Shown piece after piece: positions 1 through 11,300 of a stretch of DNA of 64,000 bases. The stretch comes from Branchiostoma floridae. Taxonomy: Eukaryota; Chordata; Leptocardii; Amphioxiformes; Branchiostomatidae. Positions within the stretch are counted from its first letter, which is position 1, and each line of letters begins with the position of its first letter. The position numbers and the translations under genes were made by a program. The notes beneath the pieces are model-generated. The model was not told the DNA's origin. It saw nothing but the letters and a program-made list of their open reading frames with translations, and ran no database searches. Location of the stretch: positions 395,084 through 459,083 of the forward strand of contig NC_049980.1 in NCBI RefSeq assembly GCF_000003815.2, in the 5' to 3' direction.

Positions 1-104
1 CAAGATATATATATATATATATAAATACATAAAAAAGCCCGATAAAAACGACTAAAAAAACGTTAAAAAGACAGCCGGAGCCTAACCTCTGCTTGGAGAG
101 TAGA
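1..104. repeat. Half of a foldback MITE
   Basis: The segment ending in CCTCTGCTTGGAGAG, preceded by an A-rich stretch and GCCCGATAAAA, matches the right half of the complete palindromic element at 43774-43936. The left half would lie outside the window or is lost. Confidence 0.55.
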
Positions 105-671
105 AAGGGGGCCTTACTCCTACTATAACCATTCCTACAAGACCAATAAGATATACAACTTAGCTTGCGACAAAAAACGGCTTTTGGCTTTTGCCAACTT
201 TTCTTTCTCATTGCGTGCACTGCAATGTTACTAACAGTACTTTGAAATCTTGCCTGCAGAAAAATTGTCCGGATTTCTAGTTGGTCATTGTAATGTGTTG
301 TCTTGTAACTAAAACAAAGTCTATTTTAGAGAATAGGTTCAGTCAGGTCGAGTCAGTGGTAAGGATGTAATGTTAATGTTAAGTACATTAGAATTGTGAG
401 TTAGAAAAATCTTCAAGATGAACTGTGTAAAACTGGATCCATTTAGTACCCTACAGCAGTAAATAAGAAATGTGTACTGCAATGCATATGAAAAAGCGAG
501 TAAAATTCATCTATGTCTTTATCTAATTGCGAAGTTACACGTAAGATGGCAATCAAAATTGATTTTTCAAAAACACAAGGCTGTTGTGCTCAGTAAAAAG
601 GGCCTTTCCAGTAACAACATGGGGTGGGGTAAAAGCAACATTTTTGAATGAAGTAAGTTATCATAATCATT
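105..671. other. Intergenic, nothing recognised
   Basis: AT-rich sequence without a long reading frame, splice-flanked coding segment or clear repeat. It ends where the LINE tail begins. Confidence 0.5.
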
Positions 672-3240
672 ATTATTTATTTATTTATTTATTTATTTCA
701 TCTTGAGATAGATGGGTTACCCCTACAACAGTGCATACAGTAGTTGATTTCCAAGGGGGCCCATCAAACATACATGTAAATAATAAATACAGGACAAAAA
801 CGTGATAACAATCAGTCAAACTTTGAACACCAGGGACAACATACAGTACAGAAAACATAAAACCGGTGCGTCAAAACATAATCAGTGTCCGTACTCATGT
901 CGAAAACGTTCCAAGGTCAAAATCAATATGTCAAGAGATGGGGTGGAGGTCAGAGGTCAAATCATATATCAAATCATGTGTAAAACGAAAATTAATGAAA
1001 CTGAAATTTACAAAGCATGGATACTAAATCATATGTAGAGATTGAACAAACAAAAAATGTAAAGAACAGTAAGGCACATCAGAGACAAAGGTGCTTTTCC
1101 ATACTAAGTTTCAATATTACTTGAGGTCAGATAAACATATGTTCTTCAGAGCTGTTTTAAAGCCTTTTAGTGTTGTGATGTTTCTTATGTTATCTGCTAG
1201 TTTGTTGTACTGGCTAGTGCCAGTGTATGCAAATGTTTTTTGTCCACATGTGGTGGTGTAGCTTGGTGGGTGTAGTTTAGTGGTCTGCCTAGTGTTGTAA
1301 GTATGGATACGAGAGTTGTGCTGAAATGTGGCGGATAGGTATGTTGGTGCCAAGCCTGTCAGACATTTGAAAACCATAATGCACGTGTGCTCAAATCTCC
1401 TATCAGCCAGGTATTTCCAGTTGAGAGTTTGGTGGAGGTTCACAGTGCTGATGTCCCGCTGCCTACGTTGTAGCACCACCCTAGCCGCTCTGTTTTGTAG
1501 TATTTGTAGTTGCCGTTGTTTGGTGGCCCCACAGGTTCCCCAGACAGTGTCACAATAGTCGAAAATAGGCAATATCATAGTCTTGTACAACATGTCAGCA
1601 ATACTGAAAGTCAGGCAGTGTCTGAGGCGTCCAAGTAGTCCAATCCTCTGTGACACCTTACTACAAACTTTGTCTATATGTTCATTAAAGGACAGGTGGG
1701 AGTCAAGGTACAGACCAAGATATTTGAACGTATGAACTCTTTCTATGATTTCTTGGTCAATTTTGACTGTCAAGGACTGTGCTTGCTTTAACCTGTTAGC
1801 AGTGCCAAATAACATCCATTTAGTCTTGGTTACATTTAATGTTAAACGATTTGTTTGGAACCAAGTGGCCAAACCAGAGAGTTCATAGTTCAGAATTGAC
1901 TCAATATGTTTTACATTGTTGCTGGGATAGAATATTGCTGTGTCATTAGCATACAAACATATTTTACATGTGGTAACTACATCAGGTATATCATTAATAA
2001 ATAAATTGAAGAGCAACGGGCCCAGTATGGAACCCTGGGGCACTCCCACTGTAACAGGTAAGTATTCTGACCTACAACCATTCAGAGAGACAATTTGTTG
2101 TCTCCCCGACAGGTAGTTACTGAACCAAAGATGCTCCACACCCTGAATCCCGATCCATGACAGTTTGGTTAATAATAGTCCATGATGTACAGTGTCAAAT
2201 GCTTTCTTAAGATCCAAAAATACCGCCCCCACTAGGTTACCCCTGTCCATGTTATGAAGCACGTAGTCCTTGGCATCCAGTAGTGTTGTTGTTGTAGAGT
2301 GGCCTGTCCTAAAACCAGACTGTTGGGTGGAGAGGATATTGTGTTGATGCAGGTATTCAACGAACTGTGTGTGCACCTCTCTTTCAAAGGCCTTCATGAT
2401 GACAGGTAGGACAGATATGGGTCTGTAATTGTTTGGGTCTTCTGTATCCCCCCCTTTGTGTAATGGAGTGACCCTTGCCATCTTCCAGTCTGTAGGAATG
2501 TGGCCAGAGGAAAGGGACAAATTGAAAATGTGTGTAAGCGGTTTACATATACTAGGTGCGGCTACCTTCAGGAGCCTTGCATGTATCTTGTCCAGACCAG
2601 TCGCTTTATTACTGTGCAGTCCCCTTAGTTTATCATACACTCCCACTTCACTTATTTGCTTAAAGTTGAAGGTAGTTTTTAATTCTTTGTATCTTGCGGG
2701 GCACTTAGGGACCGTAGCTTGGTGCTTGAACTTCTCTGCCAGTTTGTTTCCAACAGTTACAAAGAACTTATTGAGGCAGTTTGCAATATTCGGAAGGTCC
2801 AGGATATGTTTCCCTTCCCAGCGCAGTGATTTGGTAACTGCTTGGGTCTTTTTAGGTAAGACCTCCTTAATTGTAGCCCACAGTTTTTTTGAGTCTGTCA
2901 GGTTTTCTTCCAACTTTTGTTGGCAGTAACTGGCTTTGGCTAGCCTTACCCTCTTGTTTACATAGTTACGTTTAGCTTTGTAATCCTCCCAATCTTTACT
3001 TTGACCTGTTCTGCGTGCCCTGGCCTTCGTGTCATCCCTGACTTGCATTAGGCTTTTTATGTCGGGTGTGAGCCATTTTGGCTGGGCAGCTTTTGTGCGT
3101 TTGGAAATATATGGTGCATGCACATCACTAACTGTGATAAACAGAGACTTGAAAAGAGACCAAGCCTCCTCAACCATTCATCAATCATAACCAATGCCAC
3201 AGCATTGGATCATCCCTACCTGCCAACAATGGACTATCCC
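672..3240 (-). mobile_element. 5'-truncated non-LTR retrotransposon (CR1/Jockey type LINE)
   Basis: Read on the minus strand, this holds a reverse-transcriptase frame (1117-3177), then a 3' untranslated region that ends in an (AAAT)n tail at about 672-698. Microsatellite tails of this kind are common in CR1/L2-like elements. The apurinic endonuclease domain that normally precedes the RT is missing: an in-frame stop lies directly upstream of the first Met, and only about 60 nt of unclear sequence follow. This is the usual look of a 5'-truncated insertion. The 5' boundary is approximate. Confidence 0.8.
1117..3177 (-). CDS. Non-LTR reverse transcriptase, endonuclease lost, active site mutated
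   Basis: The 686-residue open frame starts in the linker that follows the endonuclease in LINE ORF2 (HAPYISKR, PKWLTPDIK). It then runs through the RT palm and fingers: RPISVLP, QSGFRTGHSTTT, FLDLKKAFDTVHH, GVPQGSILGPLLF, and ends with the C-terminal region typical of these elements. The catalytic YADD box reads YAND at residues 409-412, so the first catalytic aspartate is Asn411 (codon AAT in place of GAT). With the endonuclease missing too, it is probably dead, although the frame is otherwise intact, which suggests a recent insertion. The Met start is just the first one after a stop codon, not a demonstrated initiator. Confidence 0.85.
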   Translation of the reverse strand: MVEEAWSLFKSLFITVSDVHAPYISKRTKAAQPKWLTPDIKSLMQVRDDTKARARRTGQSKDWEDYKAKRNYVNKRVRLAKASYCQQKLEENLTDSKKLWATIKEVLPKKTQAVTKSLRWEGKHILDLPNIANCLNKFFVTVGNKLAEKFKHQATVPKCPARYKELKTTFNFKQISEVGVYDKLRGLHSNKATGLDKIHARLLKVAAPSICKPLTHIFNLSLSSGHIPTDWKMARVTPLHKGGDTEDPNNYRPISVLPVIMKAFEREVHTQFVEYLHQHNILSTQQSGFRTGHSTTTTLLDAKDYVLHNMDRGNLVGAVFLDLKKAFDTVHHGLLLTKLSWIGIQGVEHLWFSNYLSGRQQIVSLNGCRSEYLPVTVGVPQGSILGPLLFNLFINDIPDVVTTCKICLYANDTAIFYPSNNVKHIESILNYELSGLATWFQTNRLTLNVTKTKWMLFGTANRLKQAQSLTVKIDQEIIERVHTFKYLGLYLDSHLSFNEHIDKVCSKVSQRIGLLGRLRHCLTFSIADMLYKTMILPIFDYCDTVWGTCGATKQRQLQILQNRAARVVLQRRQRDISTVNLHQTLNWKYLADRRFEHTCIMVFKCLTGLAPTYLSATFQHNSRIHTYNTRQTTKLHPPSYTTTCGQKTFAYTGTSQYNKLADNIRNITTLKGFKTALKNICLSDLK

Positions 3241-4100
3241 TGTCTCCCTGTACAGAATACTCCAACCTGTGTTCACTGCTATTGGCAAATAATAAATAAA
3301 CAATGATACTCATTTGGTGGCTTGGGACAAAAAAAATGTCGTTTTGTTTTCGCCTGCCATGCTATTGGCTGTACAAGGTCTCTCATACTTTAATTATTAT
3401 ACAATATTACCAGTTTTATACCAGAAACGCTCAGTTCTTTGTCTTCTTTTCATAAAATATTTGACATAAATCCGGATCATAATGGACTGAAGAAATCAAG
3501 CTGCTAGTTCTATGTAGCAGCCCTCCAACCCCCAAAAACGAGAGATTCTTGTGTAACTGGCTGTGTGACAACCATTTTGTGCCTCAACAACCAAACCAAA
3601 CCAAACCAAACCAAACAACCGATGATATAAATGGTGATTTCACCACAGATTATTCAATATAATGTCAGGCTAAAGAACCAATCATACTAGTATCTAGTCA
3701 ATCCTGAAGAATGTGTCATAACATGTCTGAACAGCCGATAATACAATGTATTATAATAATTTTAATGGTAATTTCCATCAGAAAGGTATCATGATTGAAA
3801 GAAGTCAAAAAGCATTCCCGCCGCCAGTGTGCGTAGTGACCTTGCTTTGTATGACACATTTTGCGTCTGACATGCCAACTGCGCCCCCTGGTGGCGACAG
3901 CAGGAGGTGCAGAAGTCGTGGAAACGAAAACCGTTGATACACCTTTAAATAAAGTTTTGTGGAACCATTTGCATACTGACTGGAGACGACTTGCTTGTAG
4001 CTGGACTACTAAGCATGTGAGATGTAAACCTATGGTAGGACGTCAATAAACATTGGTTAAAAATGTAGCGCTATGTGTTTTTTTTCTAATTTTTGTACAT
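3241..4100. other. Intergenic with short (AACCA)n repeat
   Basis: No coding signal. A run of AACCA units lies at about 3588-3618. The rest is unremarkable. Confidence 0.5.
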
Positions 4101-4109
4101 GTGTTTGAT

Positions 4110-4445
4110 GGTCATGAATGAATGAATGGACCATGGATGGATGCGTGGATGGAAGGATAGATGGATGGATTGATGGATTGGATAGATGGATGGATTGAAA
4201 AATAGATGGATGGATTGAAAGATAGATGGATGGATTGAAAGATAGATGGATGGATTGAAAGATAGATGGATGGATGGATGGGTGGACGGATGAATGGATG
4301 GGTGGATGGAGGGATGGATGGATGGATGGATAGATGGATGGATGGATGGATGGATGGATGGATGGATGGATGGATGGATGGATGGGTGAACGGATGAATG
4401 GGTTGATGAATGGATGGGTGGATGGGCGGATGGATGGATGGATGT
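4110..4445. repeat. (GATG)n tetranucleotide satellite
   Basis: GGAT/GATG units, partly organised into higher-order ~20-bp blocks with GAAAGATA variants at 4195-4265. Long minus-strand frames here translate to Ile-His-Pro-Ser repeats and are artefacts. Confidence 0.95.
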
Positions 4446-4737
4446 TGCAGTGTAGTTTAAACTCTTGGGAGGCCCATTCTGAAACTTGATATTCGTTTTC
4501 CCAACTCCAGCCCAGATACCAAATACCATACGGTTGCATCCCAGCTTTTCGATTTGTGCTGTCCACATACACACACACCCAAACACACATGGCGCTGAAA
4601 ACATAATCTTCTTGGCGTAGGTAGTGAATTAAATAACAAAAATTAATAAACATGTACAGGAAAGTTTTTTTTTCCAAATTCTTTGAGGATTTAATAATGA
4701 ACACATTAATGTTACAATTAGTACCAACAAAGTAGTA

Positions 4738-4895
4738 ACATATCTTGGAAGAAATACATCTTAACTCTAAGTCAAACTTTTACGTATTTAGGCAATAACT
4801 CAATTATGAAAAAAATAGGAATATTACACAACAGTGTCGCAGTGAACGAACCCCGTAGTGCAGCAGTGGTGCCCCAGAAGCAGTGAGACACCACC
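4738..4895. repeat. Fragment of the CACTGC-type MITE family
   Basis: Contains AAGTCAAACTTTTACG and the terminal-like CAGTGAACGAACCC and AGCAGTGAGACACCACC, matching the complete copy at 61452-61669. Only one end is recognisable. Confidence 0.5.
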
Positions 4896-5156
4896 AATGG
4901 GGTGTATAAAAACAGACTATAGTACTTACTGAATGTTAAACCATTCCTTCATTTGAGCAAACCCTTCGTTAGCCACTACTTTACATACAACAAATGTGAT
5001 ATTTACTACGATAGAGTACAAAATATGGCGCTCCAACCGCGCCCACAAAACGTTTTAGCGTAGATTTGCAGTCGCATTTTGTCTAGGCACGAGTTTTCAA
5101 ATGGTATATAATATATAAACTCCTTTGTTACTACGTAATGATTTGAAAGGCAACGT

Positions 5157-5350
5157 TCATTTGTAAAAAGTGGCATTATGCATGCTCTCGGCTTTGTTAT
5201 CAGGCTCAGCTTGGACCTCTGCGACCCTCGGATGCCTAATAGTACTTTTCCCGAGGAACCCCTTCAGACGCTGCCACAGGTACTCCCACACCTCCAGGAG
5301 GGTCAGCAGGCTGGCTCCTATAAACAGGCCCATCATTCCTCCGATGTTAC
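5157..5350 (-). CDS. ASIC-like exon 12 (TM2 and C-terminus)
   Basis: Encodes [20 protein letters not shown], the pore helix with the GAS filter, then a ~40-residue cytoplasmic tail ending at TGA. Confidence 0.95.
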
Positions 5351-8300
5351 CTATGGGGTGGGGAGGGGGGCGTTCGCATTAGCGATTTTTGAGATGAAGC
5401 AAGCGTGATAGAAGGAGAAAAATGGCTGTGTATTGTACCCTTAGATATAAACAAAACACGACTGGACATTGTTATCAAAATCAAGAAAATGCTCGAGACA
5501 AGATCTGTTTCCTTGTCAGGGCTCCTCACCTTTGACATATTACCCACAATTCCTGTTCGTTGCGTTGTACTCGGAGGTAAAAAAGAGCTTCTTGACTGAG
5601 TCAAGAACTTTAAGGCCACAGCAAGTAAATGTTATGGATGACATCAGCGCGCGCATTAATTTTCGCCTGATTTCAGAAAAAAATAAGAATTTTCTTCTGC
5701 AGGTATGGTCAACATGACGATAAAGTACCAAAATGAGCAAGTATATTGTGTTGTAGCCTGGCTAATGATTGTAATTGTAGAGGTAACACTTGCAAGGTAC
5801 TCAGGACTGTAGTTGTAGAAATGAAACTTATTGGATAGTTGTAAAAGTGACACCAATATAGAAGCTATGAGTGTAGTTACCAATTTTGTTGGTAATGCCA
5901 GTCTACCACACTAGTCTCACTTTTACCACACCAGTACCACACCAGTCTTAAATACAGGAATAAATGCCTTGTTGGCTCTGACACCATGTTTTGTCCCTTT
6001 GATTCTTTTTACAAGTCATCACAACTTCATGGTGCCAATTTGTGAAAATGAAGCCATCTTTTTTTTTCACCCATCTTGTTTTTTTTTCGCCCTATCGCAC
6101 TATTTTTGCAGTCTGCAGAGGATGTCATCCATAAAATTTACTTGCTGTGGCCTAAAATCTAAAGAAAGATTCTAAGCATAAATAATCAATGCAACCATTG
6201 ATGTTGATAGTTTTGATTACCGAATGTGATGTTCGGTGTCAGAATGGATTGTCAGCAGACTCAGTAAATAACTTATGCATACTTGCAAGTTGTCCACCGT
6301 CCATAGCTTTCAGCTCCCGGATTTTCTGATAATTCAGTTGTTCGTAGAAGACGCTGAAGACAACACCATTTTCTCTGAAACAAACAACAGATAAATAAAA
6401 ACGGACGTGGTATTTCTACCTAGGAGAGGCAGTGTATGTTTGTGCGTGTGTGTGTATGTATGTGTGTGTGAGAGAGTGTGTGTGTGTGCGTGTGTGTGTA
6501 TGTGCGTGTGTGCGCGTGTGTGTGTGTGTGTATGTGTGTGTGTGTGTGTGTTTGTGTGCGTGTGTGCGCGTGTGTGTGTCTGTGTGTTTGTTTGTGTGTT
6601 TGTTGTGTATGCGTGGTTGTGTGTGTGTGTGCGTGTAGCTCTCCAGGCGTATTACACGTAGTTATTTATAACTGTAAACTCACGCCATGTAGTCTTTGTC
6701 GATGCCGTAAAGTTGAGTGATGTAGTCCCTGGTGTTTCTGTTTGGCCACCCAGCGTAGGACACAGACGTGCTGTACTTGATCATACTGCAAGGTACAGGA
6801 CAGTCACACTTCAGCTCACCAGAGATCACCCTCTCTGTTAGAAATGCCAAAAATACATTGTGAAGACATAGAATTCTTATAAACAGACCATACAAATAAC
6901 CTGAATATTGAAACAGGAAGATACCACAATGTAGCCCCTGACCAAAAGGTTCTGCCCATTTTGTCCAATGCGAATTAAAAGTGAATTTCCCTTTGTTATG
7001 GAGTGCCCTATTTATGATATGTTATGCAATAAGTTATTCACATTTCTATGTCTAAATACCATATATTATCATATAGCCAGGCGCCGCGGACCAATCAGAA
7101 GGCCCCGTTCCACTTTGGTTATGACGTCGTAATACTTAGATTCCCGCCAGCCCGGCGTGTATCGCCCTTCTGATTGGTCAGAATAAATCGACACCGGCAC
7201 CGGTGTCGATTTGCATTGACACCAGCACCAGTGTCGATGCAAATCGACACCGGTGCCGGTGTCGATTCATTCTAACCAATCAGAAGGAGCGATACACAAA
7301 GGATATGAAGGCATTGGCCAATCAAAAGGAGCGAAACATATTCCAGAGCAAAGGGAATAAGAACAGACTGCAAGAAGAGGGGAATGGCTCCTTCTGTTAA
7401 CATTGATAATGTTTTGTTGTTCTAAAGAGCCAAAGACTACGATGTTTCGAAAATTTTCTGTGGAAATTTTGGTTTCAAAATGCAATCTGTTATCTCCTTT
7501 TAAATGTATGTAACAAAGAACAAATTCGACAAAGGAATTCACACTTATGGTACCAAGGCATCTATGCGTCATACAGGAGTTTGTAAGTTAGGGTAGGCTA
7601 TATGATAACAACGTTACTAACCCGCCTGTTCCTCGGTGTACATGGTGTCATAACGTCTGGTCCTTTGCTATAACCACCTCATAAAGCTTCGCTCATTTGG
7701 TGGTTTTATTCGGTGGCTATAGCAAAGAACCAGGCGTTATGACACCATGTACACCTCGGGGCGGGTCATTAACTCTTAACTAAAGATACTAGATAACAGT
7801 AGATATATCTTCAGATCCGACAGCTATCATGATGCTAAGATAGGTTAATACATAAGATATAGCTTTGTAATTAGAAAATACAGTGACACTCAAGTTTAGC
7901 CCCACCTAATTGTATAGGTTTTTTTTCTTATTGTACTATATTGTTGACTGAGTGGAATCTTACTATCCTATATTTTTTATTAGTAGAATTGTAAGATGTA
8001 TTCTATATTCTTTCTCTTTTTTGTTGTAGTTTATAGTTGACCATACAAAAGTTGCTGTACTTTTTGTCGTGCCCATAAAGCTTGTTGTTGTTGTTGTGTG
8101 TAAATGGATGAATGTTTAGTGTAAGTTGCTTTAATTTTTTACTCCAAGTTGGCTGGCGCCATATAATTACTGATTGTAATATAGATACGTATTCGCCGTA
8201 TACGCATATAGACACTCACCTAGTACAGTTCTGACGCAAGTGGAGGTATTACCTGGGTCGCATAGTGGCGCTTTTCCTGGGGTAAAAAATAAGAAGAGAT

Positions 8301-11300
8301 TTGGTTGGTTTTTCAAGGAGGAAATAGACGTCTGGTTCCTTTGCACCAGGCAAGATTTAAAACATGATGAGTGATTAATTACTCAAAGTTTATCGTCCTC
8401 CAGTGTTAATTTTTATAGTTCGCTTCTTCCAGGCGACAGGTCATGATTGGTGGCATGTGCAGGGGGTACGTTCATAAGGACAAGACAAAGCTTTCACGCC
8501 AGGGACGAGGAAAAAGTTGTGAATATTATTAAACGATTAGTGTATTGTGTATACATTTTGTGGTGCCCCGACATTTAAGATAGGCCTAGTAAGCAGACTC
8601 AGAAAAAGGCTCATTTTCTCTAACCTTTCCTTGAAGTCACGCAGATGTACGACACATGTGTAAAATCATGACCTCTAAAAACAATATGGCCGAACCCAGA
8701 ATGTTCCATTGATAGTTTCTCATACAAAATAACATTTTTGGAATCGCTATGATTAATGAATTATGATTAAAATTGATAAAAAAACAGCAGTGATCCCGCC
8801 TATTGGCGACTCATTCGAGTCAATTCATAAAGTTTTATCAATTTCATTTTTTATAAATTTACAAAAAAACGTCATTTCAGCCGGAGTTGATTTGAGCCTG
8901 TTTGCAACCATTACAGTGCGAATGTTGCAAACAGTCGCGAACAGATGCAGCCCAGTAAAGAGAAAAGGTACCTGGCAAGGAGAAGGGCCGACAGCTGCAG
9001 TTCGCGATGACGTGTTTACTTCTGCACTCCAGATAGCAGCCGTTCATCGTGTAGGTGTCGTAATACTCCAGCTGTCGGTCCTCGCAGACCCCCCACGGTG
9101 GCACGTGGTTCTCGTACTGGGGAGAAGGAAATAGATCAATCAGATGCAGCGTTAAAAGTAACACTTTCCGCTCACAAAATGAATAGATTACCAGCCAGCT
9201 TGCATTCTATGCATGGTTAACATGGGTTGGTATGCGTAAATTCCATTATAAAAAGAAAGAGGTTTGCATATATAGCTAGCTAACACTTNNNNNNNNNNNN
9301 NNNNNNNNNNNNNNNNNNNNNNNNNNNNNNNNNNNNNNNNNNNNNNNNNNNNNNNNNNNNNNNNNNNNNNNNNNNNNNNNNNNNNNNNTTTTGGCTATGA
9401 GAAATCAGTCCTATGATCATTCTTATATTGAAAAGAATGGAATATGTATCATGATACCGGAAGTTTTACCGTAATCATGACGTCAGGAATAGGTCAAAGG
9501 TGTCCGGAAGTCTGTATCGTATACAATAAAACATTTTGGTACCCTACTGTCATTTTGATAGTAGTTTGATAGATTATTAATGAAAAAATAATAATAGGGG
9601 CCCTTAACGATTTGTGGGCATTCTTTGGTGTATTACACCATGAGGCATATTACTGAATATGGAATATAAACAAAGGCTATTTTCAGTGTTGGGGACTCAC
9701 CACTGTCCGCTTGACGCCGATGAAAGCGTGGCTCCCCGGTGCGAGGGCGATGCCCTGGGTTTCCATCATAGGAGGCTCATCTTGGTCATGAACCAGTAAC
9801 TTCAGTCCGATTTCAGAGTTCCCTCCTGAGAAATAGCTTTCCGTGTACTGATCCTGGGGGAGAAATTTTAAAAAAGAACAATCCTACAAAGAACTAACCA
9901 ATCAATCATTCAATAGAGAGGGAGGGAGGGAGGAAGGAAAAGGGATGCATCACCCACAAAGCACATCAAGTGACTGTCTCGTAACTCCCGCCCAGAAAAC
10001 TTGCCTCTGAAATGTTCATCCGTGTATACGTGCATAGTGAAAAAGAAGAAACTACAGCGGTTTGGCCATGCTACAAGTCAGACCTAAGGGCACTCTGACT
10101 CACACTATACTGCAGGGAAGGACAGAGGGTGCAGGGCTTAGGGGACGTCCTCGACGGACTTGGACCAGTGATTTGAAAGAATGGTCGGTACAAACAGTCC
10201 ATCATCTGGCAACCTTGGCTGAGGACAGCGAAGGTGAAGAACTTCTGTTGATGGAGTTGGTGCCCCTACGGCCGGTGAGGCTATGGAATTGGTGAGGTGA
10301 GGTATGCCTTAATGTCTTGGAAGGAAGTTGAGCATTGCACTATGATTGCTAACAACACAGATAAGCTTCCATCATATGTTCTGTTCTTCGTTCTTCAAAT
10401 AATGTCTATCTGCCTAGAAATGGACATGCACTCATGTGTTTGGCTGATACGAGAATGAGGTTCGCCAGGCCCCGATCCAGGTGATTTGTTGTGGCTCAAC
10501 AAGCTTACCTCCAGACAGAAAGCTTTGCTATATCGCCCACCAGAACATGGCCCTACTCTATTTCGAAGATGTGGTTGGCTCTTAAAAGTGCAAGGGGCGC
10601 GGATCCCCTTGGACAGGTGACGTCACATATAATGTGGATTTGGGGGTTAAAATTCCAGATATTATCCTTCACTGATTGATAATCTGCCACAATGTATCGC
10701 ATCATAAGACTAAGTACATAAAAGAGCATGGACACACGAATTACTTTAGCATATATGATGATCAATAATCTTCAAGCTCATTTCTTATATTCACTTACCG
10801 CTCTAACGTCCACAAAGACCATGAGACCATTTCCGTGCCCCTCCATCGTCTGCCATAGCGTGTTGGACTTGTCGGAGTTGAAGGTGTAACAGTTGCCGAA
10901 GGAGGTGTACGAATGTGTAAAGTTCTGTGTGAATGTACAGTATAATAAAAAGAAATGAAAAGAAAGATGTTAACTTTGATAGCAATGTATAGTTTTTTTA
11001 TAAGAGCAGTATCCCTAAGGATTTGGCTTGGGAGATTGAACACTGTAGGAGGGCTTAGTAACTGGCCTATCAGGTCGTAGCCAACGGTCAATCAGAAACG
11101 TGATTGGCCGATAACCTCCCTCTAGCTACAGAAGGCGAAGAATCTGAAACTGTTCACTGACAAAAGAGCCTCTAAGGTAGAACCTTGTATAAAATTGGCC
11201 AATATGGACGTTAGGCTCATGCATTTAATAGTAGTGAACTTTGCTTAACAGTGGCATTGGTGAACAACACAGTTCAACACGAGTTGACTTACCAAATAGG

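Noticed and set aside
4057-4704. Long minus-strand frames with Ile-His-Pro-Ser repeats
   Set aside because: Translation of the (GATG)n satellite; three frames are open at once because the repeat lacks stops.
6407-6720. Cys-Val-rich frames
   Set aside because: TG microsatellite translation.
7189-7267. CRISPR-like alternation of CGACACCGG palindromes
   Set aside because: Only a nested inverted repeat inside a DNA element, without spacers of regular size or cas-type genes; the context is eukaryotic.
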